Of a stretch of DNA of 60,325 bases, positions 35,446 through 45,172 are shown piece after piece (the stretch's first letter is position 1; each line of letters begins with the position of its first letter). Below the pieces are notes generated by a model. The model ran no database searches, was not told where the DNA came from, and saw only the letters and a program-made list of their open reading frames with translations. The stretch covers positions 1 through 60,325 of the forward strand of contig CAZUGA010000028.1 of the NCBI GenBank assembly GCA_964619885.1, written 5' to 3'. Source of the DNA: CAZUGA01 sp964619885 (GTDB taxonomy: Bacteria; Pseudomonadota; Gammaproteobacteria; Methylococcales; UBA1147). A program made the translations under genes and the position numbers.

Positions 35446-36744
35446 ATGGGTAAGAATGTAGTTATTCTAGGCACCCAATGGGGTGATGAAGGCAAAGGTA
35501 AACTGGTGGATTTACTCACCGAATATGCCGATGCGGTTGTGCGTTTCCAAGGTGGGCACAATGCTGGTCATACGTTGGTTATTAAGGACCAGAAAACAAT
35601 TTTGCATTTAATTCCATCTGGTGTATTAAGGGATGGAGTGCAATGTATGATCGGAAACGGTGTAGTTGTTTCATTGCCGGATCTGATCGAGGAAATCGAA
35701 TTTTTGGAATCTGCTGGGATTCCGGTGCGTGAGCGGCTGGTAATCAGTGAAGCATGCCAATTGATTTTACCGATCCATATCGCCATGGATAAAGCTCGAG
35801 AACTAGCCCTTGGCGATAAAAAGATCGGAACGACCGGCCGCGGTATAGGACCTGCCTATGAAGATAAGGCTGCGCGTCGCGGTATCCGTGCTGGCGATTT
35901 ACTGAATCCAGAACTGTTTGGCGCAAAGCTAAAAGAACTGCTCGATTATCATAATTTTGTTCTCACGGAATATTATGGCGGGACGGCACTAGATTATCAG
36001 CAAATGTATGATGAAACGATGCGACTTGCTCAACAAGTTGCACCTATGTTGACCGACGTTTCTGAGATACTGCACGAATATCATTCCTTGGGAAAAAATT
36101 TATTATTTGAGGGTGCTCAAGGTGCACTACTAGACGTGGATCATGGTACTTATCCTTACGTAACTTCGTCTAATACGACGGCTGGTGGCGTTTCTACGGG
36201 TTGTGGTGTGGGTCCGCTGAATCTTGACTATATATTGGGAATTACCAAAGCATATTCTACGCGGGTTGGTAATGGCCCTTTTCCGACGGAATTATTCGAT
36301 GACACCGGTAAGCATTTGGCAAACAAGGGTTTCGAATTTGGTGCTACTACGGGTCGACCGCGCCGCTGCGGATGGTTTGACGCGATATCGATGCGCAAAT
36401 CCGCCTATCTGAATAGTTTATCCGGCCTGTGTATTACCAAATTGGATGTACTTGATGGATTGGAAAAAGTTGGAATTTGTTCAGCGTACAGCAATGCTAA
36501 TAATGTCGAATCGCAACATGCATCTTTAGGTGCGGAAAATTATGAGCAATGCCGTCCAATACTTGAATATTTGCCTGGGTGGAATACGCCTACTGCCGGG
36601 ATTACGTCGTATGATGAATTACCCCAAAATGCCAAGGCTTATGTCAAGCGTTTAGAAGCACTGGTTGGTGTTTCGGTGGATATCATCTCGACCGGAGCCG
36701 AGCGAGACGAGACTTTGATTTTGAATAATCCGTTCAGTAGTTGA
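35446..36744 (+). CDS. purA: Adenylosuccinate synthetase
   Basis: Joins IMP and aspartate with GTP to give adenylosuccinate, the first committed step to AMP. 432 residues from ATG 35446, which matches the E. coli start MGNNVV; an open frame to 35383 is not needed. Motifs: P-loop GTQWGDEGKGK (8-18), GGHNAGHTL, GTTGRGIGPAYEDK, HGTYPYVTSSNTTAGGV, and the C-terminal GTP-binding TKLDVLDG and STGAERDETL. Catalytic Asp13 and His41 equivalents are present. It follows hisZ after about 215 bases. Confidence 0.97.
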   Translation: MGKNVVILGTQWGDEGKGKLVDLLTEYADAVVRFQGGHNAGHTLVIKDQKTILHLIPSGVLRDGVQCMIGNGVVVSLPDLIEEIEFLESAGIPVRERLVISEACQLILPIHIAMDKARELALGDKKIGTTGRGIGPAYEDKAARRGIRAGDLLNPELFGAKLKELLDYHNFVLTEYYGGTALDYQQMYDETMRLAQQVAPMLTDVSEILHEYHSLGKNLLFEGAQGALLDVDHGTYPYVTSSNTTAGGVSTGCGVGPLNLDYILGITKAYSTRVGNGPFPTELFDDTGKHLANKGFEFGATTGRPRRCGWFDAISMRKSAYLNSLSGLCITKLDVLDGLEKVGICSAYSNANNVESQHASLGAENYEQCRPILEYLPGWNTPTAGITSYDELPQNAKAYVKRLEALVGVSVDIISTGAERDETLILNNPFSS

Positions 36745-36944
36745 GCTAGATAAATGCTATTGGATATTAGGCTGGGTTGTGAATTCAGCGTAATATAGTC
36801 TACTCGGTTGAAAGTAATGTCCGCAACGCGATGACTTGAGCGGTTTAACGCTAACTAAAGGAATACCATGTGGATCTGCTAATGGATATTATCGCGCGGT
36901 TCAATCAATACAATGTAACAAGATTCTGGGGCTTGGTGGAGATA

Positions 36945-37031
36945 TGGTGCCGAGGAGAGGACTTGAACCTCCACGGGGTTGCCCCCACATGGACCTGAAC
37001 CATGCGCGTCTACCAATTTCGCCACCTCGGC
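36945..37031 (-). tRNA. tRNA-Leu (anticodon CAG)
   Basis: An 87-nt class II tRNA on the minus strand with a seven-base acceptor stem GCCGAGG/CCTCGGC, discriminator A and an encoded CCA. The anticodon stem CATGG/CCATG encloses loop TTCAGGT, giving anticodon CAG. A variable arm of about 13 bases with a GGGG/CCCC stem, and the TTCAAGT T-loop, are as expected for leucine. It is divergent from rnr. Confidence 0.96.
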
Positions 37032-37193
37032 CGTGAGCAGATTACCAATACTATCAAGTAAGCCGCAAAGAGGTGCGCACTTTACCGGCCACTTGCATGC
37101 TTGTCAATGCCCTCAGGTGTCCATTTCATTCTCAAATTCAGTGCCTCTACAAAAGCTAAACTCTTTTCGTTTCTTCAATTTTAATTCCTTCAT

Positions 37194-39428
37194 ATGAAAA
37201 AAAAATCTTCGCGGGGAAACAAGATTCCATCATTTAAATTAGATGATCCGATGGCTGAGCGCGAGGCGAAAAAATATCAGAACCCGATACCGAGCCGTGA
37301 GCTGATACTTGAAGTATTGCACAAGGAGGGTGTGCCTCTGACAAAAGAGGAGATTGCGGACAAACTGGGTTTGCACACGGATGAAAGTTTAGAAGCATTC
37401 CGCAGGCGATTGCGGGCGATGGAACGGGATGGCCAGGTATTAAGAAACCGGAAAAGATGTTATTGCATTATCAACAGTAAAGACCTGATTTCGGGCCGTG
37501 TTATTGGACACCCAGATGGATTTGGATTTCTAAAACCGGATGACGGCAGTGATGATTTGTTTGTTTCTCCGCGCCAGATGCGGGCTTTGTTGCACGGTGA
37601 CCGCGCGGTCGTTAGAGTGCGCGGTGTGGATCGCAGAGGCCGAAAGGAGGCGGCATTGGTTTCGATTCTGGAACGCAATACGAACCGTGTAGTGGGTCGA
37701 CTCCATGTGGACAGTGGCGTCAATTTCGTCGTACCGGATAACAAACGTATTGCCCAAGATATACTCATTGCGGACTCTCAACTCGGCGAAGCATCAGATG
37801 CGCAGATCGTTATCGTTGAAATCCTAGAGCAACCGAGTAAACGCAAGCAGCCTATAGGTAAAATTGTTGAGATTATTGGTGAACATATGGCACCGGGGTT
37901 GGAAATCGATGTTGCCATACGTGCGCATGATCTTCCGTTCGAATGGCCGGATCCGGTGATCGCTGAGATGGAACAATTCGATAGGAAAATCGACCCAGCC
38001 GAATGTGTTAATCGTAAAGATTTGCGTAGAACGCCCTTGGTCACAATAGACGGCGAAGACGCGCGCGATTTTGATGATGCCGTGTATTGTTCCCGTGGAA
38101 AGAAGGGATGGAAATTACTGGTCGCCATCGCGGATGTATCCCATTACGTTTCTCCGGATACCGGATTAGACGACGAAGCGAAAAATCGAGGCAATTCGGT
38201 ATATTTTCCGGAAAGAGTGCTTCCAATGTTACCGGAACCTCTATCCAATGGATTGTGTTCACTGGTCGCTGATGAAGACCGTTTATGCATGGTTTGCGAG
38301 ATGCATATCTCTGATGAAGGGAAAATCTACAGATCACGATTTTTTGAAGCAATTATGCGGTCTCATGCAAGATTGACCTATACCCAAGTTGCCAAAATAC
38401 TGGTGCAAAAAAATGCAACGTTGCGAAAAAAATACAAAAATCTAGTCCCGCACCTTGAACAACTCTTCGCGTTATATAAAGTGCTACGCGAGGCTAGAGA
38501 ACGTCGCGGCACTATGGATTTCGATACACAGGAATCAAAAATTGTTTTCGGTCAGGGAAGAAAAATAGAAAGTATCGTACCGGTAGTTCGAAACGACGCG
38601 CACAAACTTATTGAAGAATGCATGTTGGTTGCCAATACCGCTACAGCCCGATATTTGCAACGCAAAAAAATGGCCAGGCTGCTTAGAATACACGAGGGCC
38701 CATCGCATGAGAAACTAAAAGATCTTCGTGCGTTTTTGGGGGAAATGGGATTGAGCCTTGCGGGTCGCGATGAACCCGAACCCTCCGATTACATGCAGCT
38801 AATTCAGAGCATAGCCGGTAGACAAGATGCTCATTTGATCCAAACAGTCTTGCTTCGTTCTATGTCTCAAGCGGTATATAGCGGGGAGCTAAAAGGGCAT
38901 TTCGGTTTGGCGCTGCAGCTTTATTGTCATTTTACGTCGCCGATACGACGTTATCCTGATTTACTGATTCACCGTGCAATACGACATTGTCTGGCGGGTA
39001 AAAAACCCAGTACATTTCGTTATTCGCAATCTGACCTGGCCCAGTTAGGAGAACATTGTTCGACGACCGAACGGCGAGCGGATGAAGCGACACGGGACGT
39101 CATCAGTTGGTTGAAGTGCGAATTTATGTTGGATAAATTGAGTGAAGAATATAGTGGGATCATTACGGCGGTAACCTCATTCGGTTTCTTTGTGGAATTG
39201 GATAATATTTTTGTTGAAGGCTTGGTCCACGTATCGAATCTACAGCGAGACTATTTTCATTTCGACCCGATTGGGCACCGATTGAATGGTGAGCGTAGCG
39301 GCGTGAGTTATCGTTTGGGCGATCAAGTACGAGTCAAAGTCGCGCGTGTTGATTTGGATGAGAAGAAAATAGATTTTGATCTCGTAATAACGCCTAAAAA
39401 ACGGAAACGACGATCCAAAAGGAAATGA
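37194..39428 (+). CDS. rnr: Ribonuclease R
   Basis: Processive 3'-5' exoribonuclease that degrades structured RNA and helps ribosome rescue and RNA quality control. 744 residues. N-terminal helix-turn-helix (about 30-95, REL/LHKEGVPLTKEEIADKLGL). Two cold-shock domains follow. The RNB catalytic domain has TIDGEDARDFDDAVY, with the metal-binding aspartates. The S1 domain is near the end (SGIITAVTSFGFFVELDNIFVEGLV). A short basic tail ends RKRRSKRK. It overlaps rlmB by 4 bases, matching the E. coli rnr-rlmB pair. Confidence 0.96.
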   Translation: MKKKSSRGNKIPSFKLDDPMAEREAKKYQNPIPSRELILEVLHKEGVPLTKEEIADKLGLHTDESLEAFRRRLRAMERDGQVLRNRKRCYCIINSKDLISGRVIGHPDGFGFLKPDDGSDDLFVSPRQMRALLHGDRAVVRVRGVDRRGRKEAALVSILERNTNRVVGRLHVDSGVNFVVPDNKRIAQDILIADSQLGEASDAQIVIVEILEQPSKRKQPIGKIVEIIGEHMAPGLEIDVAIRAHDLPFEWPDPVIAEMEQFDRKIDPAECVNRKDLRRTPLVTIDGEDARDFDDAVYCSRGKKGWKLLVAIADVSHYVSPDTGLDDEAKNRGNSVYFPERVLPMLPEPLSNGLCSLVADEDRLCMVCEMHISDEGKIYRSRFFEAIMRSHARLTYTQVAKILVQKNATLRKKYKNLVPHLEQLFALYKVLREARERRGTMDFDTQESKIVFGQGRKIESIVPVVRNDAHKLIEECMLVANTATARYLQRKKMARLLRIHEGPSHEKLKDLRAFLGEMGLSLAGRDEPEPSDYMQLIQSIAGRQDAHLIQTVLLRSMSQAVYSGELKGHFGLALQLYCHFTSPIRRYPDLLIHRAIRHCLAGKKPSTFRYSQSDLAQLGEHCSTTERRADEATRDVISWLKCEFMLDKLSEEYSGIITAVTSFGFFVELDNIFVEGLVHVSNLQRDYFHFDPIGHRLNGERSGVSYRLGDQVRVKVARVDLDEKKIDFDLVITPKKRKRRSKRK

Positions 39429-40174
39429 GCAAACGGCGCAGATTAGGGGGGTTCCATGCAACCCAAGCCGCATTGGAGCACACACCGGAAAAACTGACAG
39501 CCGTGTGGATCGACCAGCACCGTCGTGACAAACGATTCACCAATATTGAAGCGCGTTTTCAAGAGCTTGGATTGGTGGTTGAATCTGTCGAACGCAAGCG
39601 GTTGGACAAGTTGATCGATTCACGCAACCATCAAGGTATCGTTGTAGAATTACAACTTCCGTCAGAATTGAACGAGCTTGCGCTTGAAGCGGCAGTTAAG
39701 CTAAGTGGGAGTAAGACTTTCTTATTGGTATTGGATCAAGTGCAAGATCCTCATAATTTGGGCGCGTGCTTGCGAACGGCGGATGCAACTGGGGTCGATG
39801 GAATTTTAATAACAAAAGATAAATCTGTTGCTATGACCCCGACGGTGTATAAGGTTGCGTCGGGAGCGGCTGAAACAGTGCCGATATATCGTGTGACAAA
39901 TTTGGCGCGTAGCTTAGGGCGCTTGAAGCAGCAAGGGGTTTGGGTAATCGGTGCAGATGGTGAAGCGCAGCGCAGCTTATTCAAAACTGATTTAACGGGG
40001 CCGGTTGCGGTTGTAATCGGTGCCGAGGGGCGAGGTTTGCGTCGCCTCACGAGAGAACAATGCGATTTGCTGGTGAACCTTCCGATGTTGGGACAGATCG
40101 AGAGCCTTAATCTGTCGGTGGCGACGGGAGTATTATTGTACGAAATACTTCGCCAAAGAGAAGCGAACGCGTAG
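39425..40174 (+). CDS. rlmB: 23S rRNA (guanosine-2'-O-)-methyltransferase RlmB
   Basis: SPOUT methyltransferase that modifies G2251 in the ribosomal P-loop. 249 residues. The N-terminal substrate-binding domain (about 5-80) has GGFHATQAALEH and SRNHQGIVVEL. The C-terminal knotted domain carries motif 1 DQVQDPHNLGACLRTADATG, motif 2 VAVVIGAEGRGL and motif 3 IESLNLSVATGVLLYE. Translationally coupled to rnr. In E. coli the rpsF-priB-rpsR-rplI operon is nearby; here it is not. Confidence 0.96.
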   Translation: MSKRRRLGGFHATQAALEHTPEKLTAVWIDQHRRDKRFTNIEARFQELGLVVESVERKRLDKLIDSRNHQGIVVELQLPSELNELALEAAVKLSGSKTFLLVLDQVQDPHNLGACLRTADATGVDGILITKDKSVAMTPTVYKVASGAAETVPIYRVTNLARSLGRLKQQGVWVIGADGEAQRSLFKTDLTGPVAVVIGAEGRGLRRLTREQCDLLVNLPMLGQIESLNLSVATGVLLYEILRQREANA

Positions 40175-40212
40175 AGGAATGGACAGTTGGTTGGCTTGAG
40201 CCCGAAAATATT

Positions 40213-40232
40213 CTGTCGCTTGTTTGCGACAG
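40213..40232 (+). terminator. Hairpin downstream of rlmB
   Basis: CTGTCGC at 40213-40219 and GCGACAG at 40226-40232 form a perfect 7-bp stem with loop TTGTTT. No T-run follows, so termination would be weak or Rho-assisted. Confidence 0.4.
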
Positions 40233-40370
40233 TGTTAACTTCTGCAATCTTAGGGTTGTCGCACGGCGCTTCACAATTGCGTCGCTGTTAGGTGACAGAT
40301 ACAGCGGTTAATTGTCCAGCCAGATTAGCCGTGACCGTTAAGTTATGAGGTATAAAACGATTATCTATTT

Positions 40371-40766
40371 GTGGCAAGAAAATTGCTCGATACTGCTGTT
40401 AAAGTTGAATCTGGAGTTGGTATTTTCCGTATGTCGGTTGGCCGGGAAGCTCCGAAAAAAATTAACTATTCGCTCGATGCAATGACACTCAACTTGCTCC
40501 AAGTATACGAAATTAAGGCGGCAGTCCAACAGGTATTTGGTCTGGAAGCTCAGGTTTGGGTTTCCGGTGCTCGGCTGGGCAATGGCGAGATTGATCTTTA
40601 TATTGAAGCTGAAAAAATTGAAAACGTCGCAACGAAAAAGCGCCATTTTTTGGATTTATTATGGGATAAGGTGGGTTGTGAAAAAATTGGAATAACAATC
40701 GAAAAACCCCAACAGACATTGGAAGAAATCCGGCCGCAAGTGAAGCAGCAACGGGTTCGGTTGTAA
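40371..40766 (+). CDS. Conserved-looking protein of unknown function, 131 residues
   Basis: I do not recognise a family. From GTG 40371 it reads MARKLLDTAVKVESGVGIFR, and an internal ATG (residue 21) is another possible start; neither has a strong ribosome-binding site. The composition looks like a soluble alpha/beta protein: NLLQVYEIKAAVQQVFGLEA suggests a helix, AQVWVSGARL and EIDLYIEAEKI look like strands, and KKRHFLDLLWDKVGCEKIG a further helix. The end is basic and polar (EEIRPQVKQQRVRL). No signal peptide or membrane segment. It stands alone between rlmB and a convergent transporter gene. Confidence 0.6.
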   Translation: MARKLLDTAVKVESGVGIFRMSVGREAPKKINYSLDAMTLNLLQVYEIKAAVQQVFGLEAQVWVSGARLGNGEIDLYIEAEKIENVATKKRHFLDLLWDKVGCEKIGITIEKPQQTLEEIRPQVKQQRVRL

Positions 40767-40893
40767 GCAGTTATTATATAAAATCCATTCAAAGGTCGCG
40801 AATTAGTGGCAGCCGTTGGATTAAAGCTAAGAATGCAGTCGATAGGCCTATTTCCGCATACAAAGTATTTCAATCAGATATTTATTCGATTGA

Positions 40894-42747
40894 TCAAAAC
40901 ACCCAATTTGTCACCGGTATTAGTATCACCAGATAAAGCGCGGTCATAATCCCGCCAACGCGCGTAAAATCGGATACCTTATAGCCCGCGGGTCCCATAA
41001 TTAGGGCATTAACTTGGTGAGTCGGTATTAAAAAGGAATTTGATGTCGCCAATGCTATTGTGATCGCAAACAACGCCGGATTGGCGCCGAGCTGTACAGC
41101 CAAACTTATTCCAATAGGGACCAGTAATACGGTTGCGCCGACATTGGACATAATTAGCGTGAAACCGGTGGCCAACAGCGCGAGTAAACTTTGTATGACC
41201 CAAGCGGATAAGCCGTCAGAATGGCTCAAAATCTGTATAGCTAACCAATCTGCCGCGCCCGATTGCTTAACTGCAAGTCCTAACGGTATCAAACTCGCGA
41301 GTAGAAAAACGGTTTTCCAGCTTACCGATTGATAAGCTTCATCCATAGTGATTACACCCGATATGACCATGCCCAAAGCACCCGCCATCAGGGCATAAGC
41401 CAGTTTTACATCGGTAAATAGTACCAGTGCCATCGCAAACAAAAAACATACCACTGAATAGGGTAATTTTTCTGGGCGGACGATGTTTTTTGGAAAATCA
41501 CTGGCGACAACAAAATCGCGGTTTTTACTGAGTTTAGCCAAGTCGGTCCATCGACTATATAGCAATAGGGTATCTCCAGAATTCAATCGAACCGCACGCA
41601 AATTATCGCGCAGGGTCTCACTGCCCCTGTAAATGCCAATTAGGCTGGCGTTGTAGTGCTTTCTCAAGCGAATTTCTCCAGCGCTATGACCAATCCACTG
41701 GGATCCGGGCGGTATAACGACTTCAGACAACCCGCTAAGATCGGATTTTAGTTTGACTTCATTGGGTGGAAGTTCTCGTGCATTGAGCTTGTTCCGTTCC
41801 GCGAATTGTTTTAAGTTGTCAGGCGCGCCCAGTAGCAACAATATGGAGTCGGGCCAAACAATATCATCCCGGTTGGGTGATACCTGAATCTGTTTGCCAA
41901 TCCGAAAACTTAAGATCTGAGGTGCATGATCAGCGTCTTCGATCTGTCGAATGGTTTTACCAGCGATACCACTGTCTATCGAGATTTCCGCTTCATACAA
42001 TGCACTGTGCAATCCATAGGTGGCGGTTAAATATTCCACAGTATTTGAGCTTTTCGCCAAATGCATCCCGGTATCGGGGAGTAAGATTTTTCCGAACAAC
42101 GTGAAAAACAGCACTCCAGATGCCAACAAAACAAGTCCAATCGGAGTTACATCGAATAGATTGAAACCTTGAAAATTTGGCTGATTACCCGATATTGGAA
42201 ACTGTGCATGGTCGAACAAATCATTGAGTACGATCAAAGAGCTACATCCCACCATGGTTAGAGTCCCGCCCAATATGGCGCAAAATCCAACCGGAATTAG
42301 GAGTCTTGAAAGCGGTATACCCGAGTGGTTTGCAATGCGGCTGACTACTGGCAAAAAAAGTGCTATTGCGCCAATGTTTTGCATGAATGCGGAAATTATC
42401 CCGATCGTCAGTGTCAGGCGTGCAACTATCCGGCGCTCTGTCTGACGTCCGAGATTGAGCAATATAATTGCCGCTTGGGTCATCAAACCGGTTTTTTCAA
42501 GGCCGGAACCGATCACCATGATTGCGATTATTGAAAGGACCGCGTTGCTGGAAAAACCGCTAAATAACTGTTCTGAATTAAGTAGTGGAGAAATTCCCGG
42601 GAAAAATCCTACCGCACCTATAAGTAGCATTATCAATACTGCGGAAACATCGATTCGGAATAATTCTGATACGAATAAATAAATGGCAAAGCCGACAATT
42701 GCCAGTGCGGCCGCCATCTCGATAGTAAACAGGCTTGGAGCGTCCAT
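40894..42747 (-). CDS. SLC13/DASS family anion permease with two TrkA-C domains
   Basis: 617 residues. The N-terminal set of about six transmembrane segments begins AAALAIVGFAIYLFVSELFR. Then come two cytoplasmic TrkA-C (RCK-C) domains at about 245-325 and 330-410 (EISIDSGIAGKTIRQIEDAD, VVIPPGSQWIGHSAGEIRLR). A second membrane set ends LIMSNVGATVLLVPIGISLA and NSFLIPTHQVNALIMGPAGY. The SNxGA and IPTHQVNAL motifs are typical of divalent anion:Na+ symporters. Members with TrkA-C inserts include sulfate and unknown anion carriers; the substrate cannot be read from the sequence. Isolated gene, convergent with the small gene at 40371. Confidence 0.88.
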   Translation of the reverse strand: MDAPSLFTIEMAAALAIVGFAIYLFVSELFRIDVSAVLIMLLIGAVGFFPGISPLLNSEQLFSGFSSNAVLSIIAIMVIGSGLEKTGLMTQAAIILLNLGRQTERRIVARLTLTIGIISAFMQNIGAIALFLPVVSRIANHSGIPLSRLLIPVGFCAILGGTLTMVGCSSLIVLNDLFDHAQFPISGNQPNFQGFNLFDVTPIGLVLLASGVLFFTLFGKILLPDTGMHLAKSSNTVEYLTATYGLHSALYEAEISIDSGIAGKTIRQIEDADHAPQILSFRIGKQIQVSPNRDDIVWPDSILLLLGAPDNLKQFAERNKLNARELPPNEVKLKSDLSGLSEVVIPPGSQWIGHSAGEIRLRKHYNASLIGIYRGSETLRDNLRAVRLNSGDTLLLYSRWTDLAKLSKNRDFVVASDFPKNIVRPEKLPYSVVCFLFAMALVLFTDVKLAYALMAGALGMVISGVITMDEAYQSVSWKTVFLLASLIPLGLAVKQSGAADWLAIQILSHSDGLSAWVIQSLLALLATGFTLIMSNVGATVLLVPIGISLAVQLGANPALFAITIALATSNSFLIPTHQVNALIMGPAGYKVSDFTRVGGIMTALYLVILIPVTNWVF

Positions 42748-43212
42748 TGAAATTCAGTTACCGACGGGTATCTTTCTAGAGATCGGATTGGCGGTACCTG
42801 ATAATTCGAATCGGTAACGCAATTTATAATATTTCATTATTAGAATTAAAATGTACAGTCATAAGCTAGCGATGGATATTATGTCAAAGTGACTAGTGCA
42901 AGCCTAGCTGTGTCTAGTGAGAATGAACAAATATAAGGTTTGGAGTTGTGAATTGAAAGACCTATTCCTATGGTTCGGTTTCCCGGGGGGTGACTGAAAT
43001 AACCCATACCACACTCAGATAGAACACGAATAGAATATTCAATCATAGTATCTCGAAGGGTCTGTTGATTTGGGTTTTTGTGGCGATATTTCAGCCGGGA
43101 AGTCGCTTACGCGTCGATAAGCAAGAACAAGAATGTTAAGATAAAACATTAACACATGAACTCACCTGTTGAGTCGATTGGTACCAATAAAACCGAAATT
43201 AGAGTTGAAGAT
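42748..43212. other. Intergenic region between the divergent permease and yebC genes
   Basis: About 465 bases in which promoters for both sides are expected. No gene, RNA or repeat that I can support. An upstream in-frame extension of yebC (to 43156) enters this region but is not needed. Confidence 0.5.
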
Positions 43213-43959
43213 ATGGCTGGTCATAGCAAATGGGCAAACATCCGTTTCCGCAAGGGGGCACAAGACGCAAAACGCGGAAAGTTGTTCACCAAATTGATTC
43301 GCGAGATTACTGTTGCCGTTAAGAATGGGGGCGGCGGAGATCCGACAAATAACCCCACGCTACGTTCGGCAATAGACAAAGCCCTTTCCAATAACATGAA
43401 GAGGGACACGATAGAAAATACGATAAAAAAAGCGAGTGGAACACAAGAAGGCGTTAGTTACGAAGAAATTCGCTACGAAGGGTATGGTCCTAGTGGTGTT
43501 GCCGTTATCGTTGACTGCTTAACGGATAATCGAAATCGAACGGTTGCCGAAGTGCGCCATGCGTTTACCAAAGCAGGGGGCAATTTAGGTACCGAAGGTT
43601 CGGTAGCATATCTGTTCGAAAAAGTAGGGACTTTAAATTTTTCGCTGGACCTTGATGAAGACACGGTAATGGAAGCGGCGCTGGAAGCCGGTGCGGAAGA
43701 TGTTATAACTCACGAAGAAATTTTTGAAGTATTGACTACGCCAGAAAGTTTTTTAACAGTTAAGCAAGCGATGATTGATGCCGGATTGGAATCTGACAAT
43801 GGTGAAGTTACCATGAAGCCTAGTACCACTACAGAATTGAACGCCAAAGAGGCAGAAAAGATGGTCAGGCTGCTGGAACGTTTGGAAGACCTTGACGACG
43901 TTCAGAACGTATATTCAAACGCGGAAATTAGCGACGATATTCTTGCTGGCATTGCTTGA
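43213..43959 (+). CDS. yebC: YebC/PmpR family regulator (TACO1-like)
   Basis: About 248 residues from ATG 43213, giving the universal start MAGHSKWANIRFRKGAQDAK. Three-domain YebC fold: N-terminal helical part (KRGKLFTKLIREITVAVKNGG), then ALSNNMKRDTIENTIKKASG, then YEGYGPSGVAVIVDCLTDNRNRT. Described as a DNA-binding regulator in some species, and more recently as a factor that helps ribosomes pass proline-rich stretches. It lies just upstream of ruvC, as in most gammaproteobacteria. Confidence 0.95.
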   Translation: MAGHSKWANIRFRKGAQDAKRGKLFTKLIREITVAVKNGGGGDPTNNPTLRSAIDKALSNNMKRDTIENTIKKASGTQEGVSYEEIRYEGYGPSGVAVIVDCLTDNRNRTVAEVRHAFTKAGGNLGTEGSVAYLFEKVGTLNFSLDLDEDTVMEAALEAGAEDVITHEEIFEVLTTPESFLTVKQAMIDAGLESDNGEVTMKPSTTTELNAKEAEKMVRLLERLEDLDDVQNVYSNAEISDDILAGIA

Positions 43960-43964
43960 TTTAT

Positions 43965-44480
43965 ATGTCTAGCCGCGTGTTAGGTATAGATCCAGGGTCA
44001 CGGGTTACTGGTTACGGAGTGGTTGACCAGACACCGAGCGGATTGACCTATGTTGCGAGCGGATGTATTCGCATATCTGCAGAAGATTTCCCAAAACGCC
44101 TGAAGCAAATATTCGATGGCATAGGCCAAGTAGTGACGCAATATCAGCCGAATCAAATGGCTATTGAACAGGTTTTTATGCACAAAAACGCAGATTCCGC
44201 ATTAAAATTGGGTCAGGCTAGAGGGGCGGCGATTTGCGCCGTGCTCGCGCGTGACGTCCCAGTGTCGGAATACGCAGCTAGACAAGTTAAGCAAGCATTG
44301 GTCGGCAAAGGAAATGCAGATAAGGTGCAAGTACAGCATATGGTCAAAATATTATTAAGTTTGGAAGGCGTTGTTCAAACTGATGCCGGTGATGCGTTGG
44401 GTATTGCCTTGTGCCACATTCATCACGCACAAACCGAAAAAAGATTGATGCGAATGGGCGTAGGGTATCCAACTGAATGA
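43965..44480 (+). CDS. ruvC: Crossover junction endodeoxyribonuclease RuvC
   Basis: Resolves Holliday junctions made during recombinational repair. 171 residues from ATG 43965. Catalytic acidic residues are in VLGIDPGSRVTGYG (Asp7), MAIEQVFMHKNADSALKLGQARG (Glu) and TDAGDALGIALCHIHHAQ (two Asp). An upstream in-frame ATA/ATG at 43956 overlapping the yebC stop is less likely. It sits 5 bases after yebC and 75 bases before ruvA. Confidence 0.96.
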   Translation: MSSRVLGIDPGSRVTGYGVVDQTPSGLTYVASGCIRISAEDFPKRLKQIFDGIGQVVTQYQPNQMAIEQVFMHKNADSALKLGQARGAAICAVLARDVPVSEYAARQVKQALVGKGNADKVQVQHMVKILLSLEGVVQTDAGDALGIALCHIHHAQTEKRLMRMGVGYPTE

Positions 44481-44555
44481 TTCGCTACCTGATATTAGCC
44501 ATTATCTATCGCGGTAAAACGCACATCAGCAGAAGAATAACAGGGTTTTAATGTC

Positions 44556-45161
44556 TTGATCGGATTTTTACGGGGAATTTTAGTTGCCAAATCTGCGCCA
44601 ACCTTAGTGTTAGATGTAGCGGGCGTAGGGTATGAAATAGAAGCGCCGATGTCGACTTTTTATCAATTACCCAAGCTCGGAGACGAGGTGCAGCTGCATA
44701 CGCATTTAGTCGTACGAGAAGACGCGCATATACTTTTTGGTTTTTCAGGGGAAGCCGAGAGGGCCCTATTTAGAAGTTTGATTAAAGTTAATGGGGTTGG
44801 AGCCCGGCTCGCGCTAACTTTGCTGTCCGGATTGAGCGTGGATGAATTTCATAGAACCGTGCTGGACCATGATACGAGTGCGTTGGTCAAATTACCTGGA
44901 ATCGGTAAGAAAACAGCAGAAAGGCTTATTATTGAAATGCGAGACCGGTTGCCCGATTACAGCGATACTATGGCGTCATCGCCAAATAAACCCCGTCAAT
45001 CCGCGTTCAATTCCGACAATCCGACCCAGGAAGCGCTCAGTGCTCTAATTGCCCTAGGCTACAAATCTACCGATGCGAGCCGGATGGTGCGGGATATTTC
45101 CAGCGAAGGCAAAACCAGCGAGGAAATCATTCGTCTTGCGCTGCAATCCGCCGGACGATAA
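44556..45161 (+). CDS. ruvA: Holliday junction branch migration protein RuvA
   Basis: Binds four-way junctions as a tetramer and loads RuvB. 201 residues from TTG 44556, which gives the family start MIGFLRGIL. OB-fold 1-63, helix-hairpin-helix pair at about 71-90 and 107-125 (KVNGVGARLALTLLSG and KLPGIGKKTAERLIIEMRDRL), flexible linker, and the RuvB-binding domain III at about 155-200 (NPTQEALSALIALGYKSTDA). The TTG start is unusual but has no in-frame ATG competitor. Confidence 0.95.
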   Translation: MIGFLRGILVAKSAPTLVLDVAGVGYEIEAPMSTFYQLPKLGDEVQLHTHLVVREDAHILFGFSGEAERALFRSLIKVNGVGARLALTLLSGLSVDEFHRTVLDHDTSALVKLPGIGKKTAERLIIEMRDRLPDYSDTMASSPNKPRQSAFNSDNPTQEALSALIALGYKSTDASRMVRDISSEGKTSEEIIRLALQSAGR

Positions 45162-45172
45162 AGCTTAGTCCT

